Positions 5,970-8,009 of a stretch of DNA of 8,009 nt are shown piece by piece (the stretch's first letter is position 1; each line of letters starts with the position of its first letter). A program made the translations under genes and the position numbers. Origin of the DNA: Cellvibrionales bacterium (GTDB lineage Bacteria > Pseudomonadota > Gammaproteobacteria > Pseudomonadales > UBA7434); NCBI GenBank assembly GCA_003492055.1, contig DMZE01000197.1, forward strand, positions 1 through 8,009, given 5' to 3'. Below the pieces are notes generated by a model. It was not told where the DNA came from, did no database searches, and saw nothing but the letters and a program-made list of their open reading frames with translations.

Positions 5970-7681
5970 GTCAAAAACGCTATTCATTTATTATCGTCAC
6001 TCTACTAACGGCCTTATATTGGTCGGCTAGCGCGCTTGCGCTTACCGTAACAGCAGAGCGTCAAATTATTCCGATTAATGAAACATTGCGTCTCACCATT
6101 GTCGACAATGCAGGAGATGATCCCAGCGATATTGATATCAGCGGTATTGAAGCCAACTTTAGCGTCGTCAATGAATCATCCCAGTCTTCATTTACAATGA
6201 TTAATGGCCGCACTGAATCCATTCGTACACGGGTACTAAACTTAGTGCCGCTGCGTTTAGGCTCAGCATTAATCCCTCCGCTAACGCTTAACAAGCAGAC
6301 ATCCAAGGCCATTAAAATCACAGTCATTAAGGCCATTCCAGCGGCCAGCGAGCTGAATGATCAATCGGTGATACTTGAATCATCGGTAGATAAATCGGAA
6401 GTCGTTGTTGGCGGCCAAGTTATTTATACCTTTCGGGTTATTTATCGCGTACAACTGAATAACGCAGAGATTACACCGCCCAGCATTGAAGGTGCAGACC
6501 TTACACCGCTTGAAGATAAAAATTATATGCGCGTCATCGATGGCAGAAACTACAATGTCACCGAAAAACGTTATGCCATTTTCTTTCATCAGGCTGGCTT
6601 AAAAATGATTCCTAGTCAGTCATTAACCGCGCTATTAAGTAATAATCAACGACGTAACCTTGGCTTTGATCCTTTCGCAAGAGGCAGTGAGCTGCGCCTA
6701 GAATCAAAAGCATTAACCATCGATGTGCTCGCGCAACCGCAGTCGCCATCCCCGCTAACTCATTGGCTGCCTGCCGCTAAAATCGAACTGCAAGAAGAGG
6801 CACAAGCGGCTAATAGCAGTCGTGTAGGCGAACCCATTACCCGTTCGATTAGTGTTATGGCGCAAGGCTTACCGGCCGAGTTATTGCCGGCTTTAATTCC
6901 TGCAACACCTAACGGCATTAATAGTTACCCTGAAAAACCGGAGCTGGTTAACCAAGAATTTATTGGCGGCATTGCAGGTAAACGTTCTGACACCATAGCA
7001 ATGGTGCCAACACAGGCGGGTACATTTACGCTACCGGCTATTGATTTGCCGTGGTGGAATACTGGCAGTCAGCGCTGGGAAACCGCCTCATTACCGGCTA
7101 GAACAGTAACGGTATTACCGGCAACGCCATCAGCTCAAGCTACGAGTAACCCTCTTGACGATGATTCACAGAATATCAACCAGCCGAATAATGAAGAGCC
7201 CAGCATCACTGATTTACTCGCAATGAATACCGCGCAAAACTCTGCGTGGATGCCTATTGCGTTGCTTGCACTCGGCGGTTGGATAATCACCCTGCTCTAT
7301 TTATGGTTAAAGCCTTCACGCTCAAAATCGGCCGAAGAGGCATCTCCCTCGCCGATGAGTAGTGATCAAACTATTTTAAAAACGCTGAGCAAGCAGTTAC
7401 AAGAGGCGTGTAAAAAGAATGATGCAGCAAGCGCCAAACAGCAACTGCAATCATGGTTAGTGTGCTATAAAAAAGACTACTCCATAGACGGCGACTTATC
7501 TAGTGCGCTGAATAAGGCAACTGCCGCGTTAGACAATCATTTATTCAACAAGCATAGCAGCGAACAAAGCTGGGATGGATTAGCATTACAAAAAGCCATT
7601 CAAGCATTAATTACCGCCAGCAGTAACAACAAGAACGGCCTTAAGCAATCACCGCTAGCACCTTTATATCCAGGGCAATGA
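5963..7681 (+). CDS. batD: BatD: periplasmic beta-domain membrane protein
   Basis: This is a 572-aa BatD-family protein. It has a signal peptide (basic MVSQKR, hydrophobic core, cleavage likely after ALA near residue 26), a long beta-rich periplasmic part made of repeated Ig-like domains (about 27-400), one transmembrane helix at about 428-450 (AWMPIALLALGGWIITLLYLWL), and a cytosolic helical tail (about 451-572) with the family pattern W-L near residue 494 and SWDGLAL near residue 533. The start lies inside the end of batB/C with a 7-base overlap and has a good AAGGA (5953-5957) five bases upstream, so it can initiate independently as well as by coupling. It probably partners BatA and BatB/C across the inner membrane; the ligand is unknown. 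Family assignment is from architecture, motifs and position. Confidence 0.9.
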   Translation: MVSQKRYSFIIVTLLTALYWSASALALTVTAERQIIPINETLRLTIVDNAGDDPSDIDISGIEANFSVVNESSQSSFTMINGRTESIRTRVLNLVPLRLGSALIPPLTLNKQTSKAIKITVIKAIPAASELNDQSVILESSVDKSEVVVGGQVIYTFRVIYRVQLNNAEITPPSIEGADLTPLEDKNYMRVIDGRNYNVTEKRYAIFFHQAGLKMIPSQSLTALLSNNQRRNLGFDPFARGSELRLESKALTIDVLAQPQSPSPLTHWLPAAKIELQEEAQAANSSRVGEPITRSISVMAQGLPAELLPALIPATPNGINSYPEKPELVNQEFIGGIAGKRSDTIAMVPTQAGTFTLPAIDLPWWNTGSQRWETASLPARTVTVLPATPSAQATSNPLDDDSQNINQPNNEEPSITDLLAMNTAQNSAWMPIALLALGGWIITLLYLWLKPSRSKSAEEASPSPMSSDQTILKTLSKQLQEACKKNDAASAKQQLQSWLVCYKKDYSIDGDLSSALNKATAALDNHLFNKHSSEQSWDGLALQKAIQALITASSNNKNGLKQSPLAPLYPGQ

Positions 7682-8009
7682 TAAGTACTGAGTTAAATAA
7701 AGCGTTGGACGAAACGCAAAGTAAGGAAGCTAGCGCTGAAGTAAAAATAAAGCGCGAAAGTATTTGGCAAGTGGTGCATATGATTCCCAGTGGCAAGGTT
7801 GCCACTTATGGGCAAGTTGCGGCATTAGCAGGACTACCAAAAGCGGCACGCTTTGCTGGAACATCACTTAAAGACTTACCCAAAGCAACACGCATACCTT
7901 GGCATCGAGTTATTAACGCGCAAGGAAGAATTTCATTGCCACCATCCTCGGCAAGTTATCAAGAACAACACCAACGATTAACACAGGAAGGTGTGCTTAT
8001 ACGGAATGG
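7678..8009 (+). CDS. atl: Alkyltransferase-like (Atl) DNA-repair protein, 3' end cut by window
   Basis: This is a member of the MGMT DNA-binding-domain family, incomplete at the right edge (110 codons seen). The core runs from ESIWQVVHMIPSGKVATYGQVAALAG (about 27-52) through the recognition helix KAARFAG (55-61) to IPWHRVINAQG (73-83). True O6-alkylguanine transferases have PCHRV with a catalytic Cys. Here Trp75 takes that place, the hallmark of Atl proteins such as E. coli YbaZ and yeast Atl1, which bind alkylated bases without repairing them and hand them to nucleotide excision repair. Tyr44 and Arg58 match the base-flipping Tyr and Arg finger. A polar N-terminal extension of about 25 residues precedes the core. 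ATG at 7678 overlaps the batD stop (ATGA); AGGG (7672-7675) is too close (2 nt) to be a good Shine-Dalgarno, so coupling is suggested. A later TTG (7705) is a weaker start. Confidence 0.88.
   Translation, partial: MISTELNKALDETQSKEASAEVKIKRESIWQVVHMIPSGKVATYGQVAALAGLPKAARFAGTSLKDLPKATRIPWHRVINAQGRISLPPSSASYQEQHQRLTQEGVLIRN

Noticed and set aside
5690..5974. 94-codon open frame on the minus strand
   Set aside because: Antisense shadow of the same low-complexity segment; its Ser/Ala-rich product has no recognisable domain and the sense strand codes a conserved motif.
348..7681. A new defence or metallo-chelatase-like MoxR-VWA system
   Set aside because: Gene order and motifs fit the well-known moxR-DUF58-DUF4381-batA-batB/C-batD locus; there is no nuclease, toxin or chelatase subunit in the window.

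Overview
The window holds a single-strand gene run of the conserved MoxR/Bat type, read left to right: a MoxR-family AAA+ ATPase (348-1349), a DUF58 protein (1398-2375), a DUF4381 membrane protein (2372-2884), BatA (2881-3912), a fused BatB/BatC protein (3909-5969), BatD (5963-7681), and the start of an alkyltransferase-like (Atl) DNA-repair protein that runs off the right edge (7678-8009). The order moxR-DUF58-DUF4381-batA-batB/C-batD, the protein motifs and the moderate base composition (mid-40s % GC by eye, not counted) suggest a gammaproteobacterium, perhaps a marine one. The exact lineage is inference and cannot be fixed from this sequence.

Region 1-347 has no convincing protein gene. 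It is AT-rich and repetitive. It contains a poly-T direct repeat with a small palindrome, a six-unit 14-bp tandem array (77-160), a 15-codon Ile/Thr-rich mini-ORF (150-197), overlapping inverted repeats (190-225) and a perfect 16-bp tandem duplication (294-325) just before the moxR start. Two weak promoter candidates lie in it.

Region 348-7681 is a tightly packed operon. moxR is separated from the DUF58 gene by 48 bp, and a 6-bp hairpin covers the moxR stop codon. After that every gene overlaps the next: ATGA four-base overlaps at three bat junctions, a 7-base overlap into batD, and another ATGA overlap into the Atl gene. Translational coupling is therefore likely along the whole chain. In the usual model of these loci, the cytosolic MoxR ATPase remodels or loads partners through the VWA-type proteins. 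DUF58, DUF4381, BatA and BatB/C form an inner-membrane assembly with VWA domains. BatC TPRs and the BatD beta-rich ectodomain face the periplasm. The group is linked in various bacteria to envelope stress or aerotolerance, but its substrate is not settled.

The last gene is unrelated by pathway. It encodes an MGMT-like DNA-damage binder with Trp in place of the alkyl-accepting Cys, apparently co-translated with batD.

I see no wholly new system. The items most worth a second look are the structured, repeat-rich leader, the moxR stop-codon hairpin, the batD-atl coupling, the graded loss of MIDAS residues across the three VWA-type proteins, and the internal signal-peptide-like segment at the BatB/BatC fusion joint.
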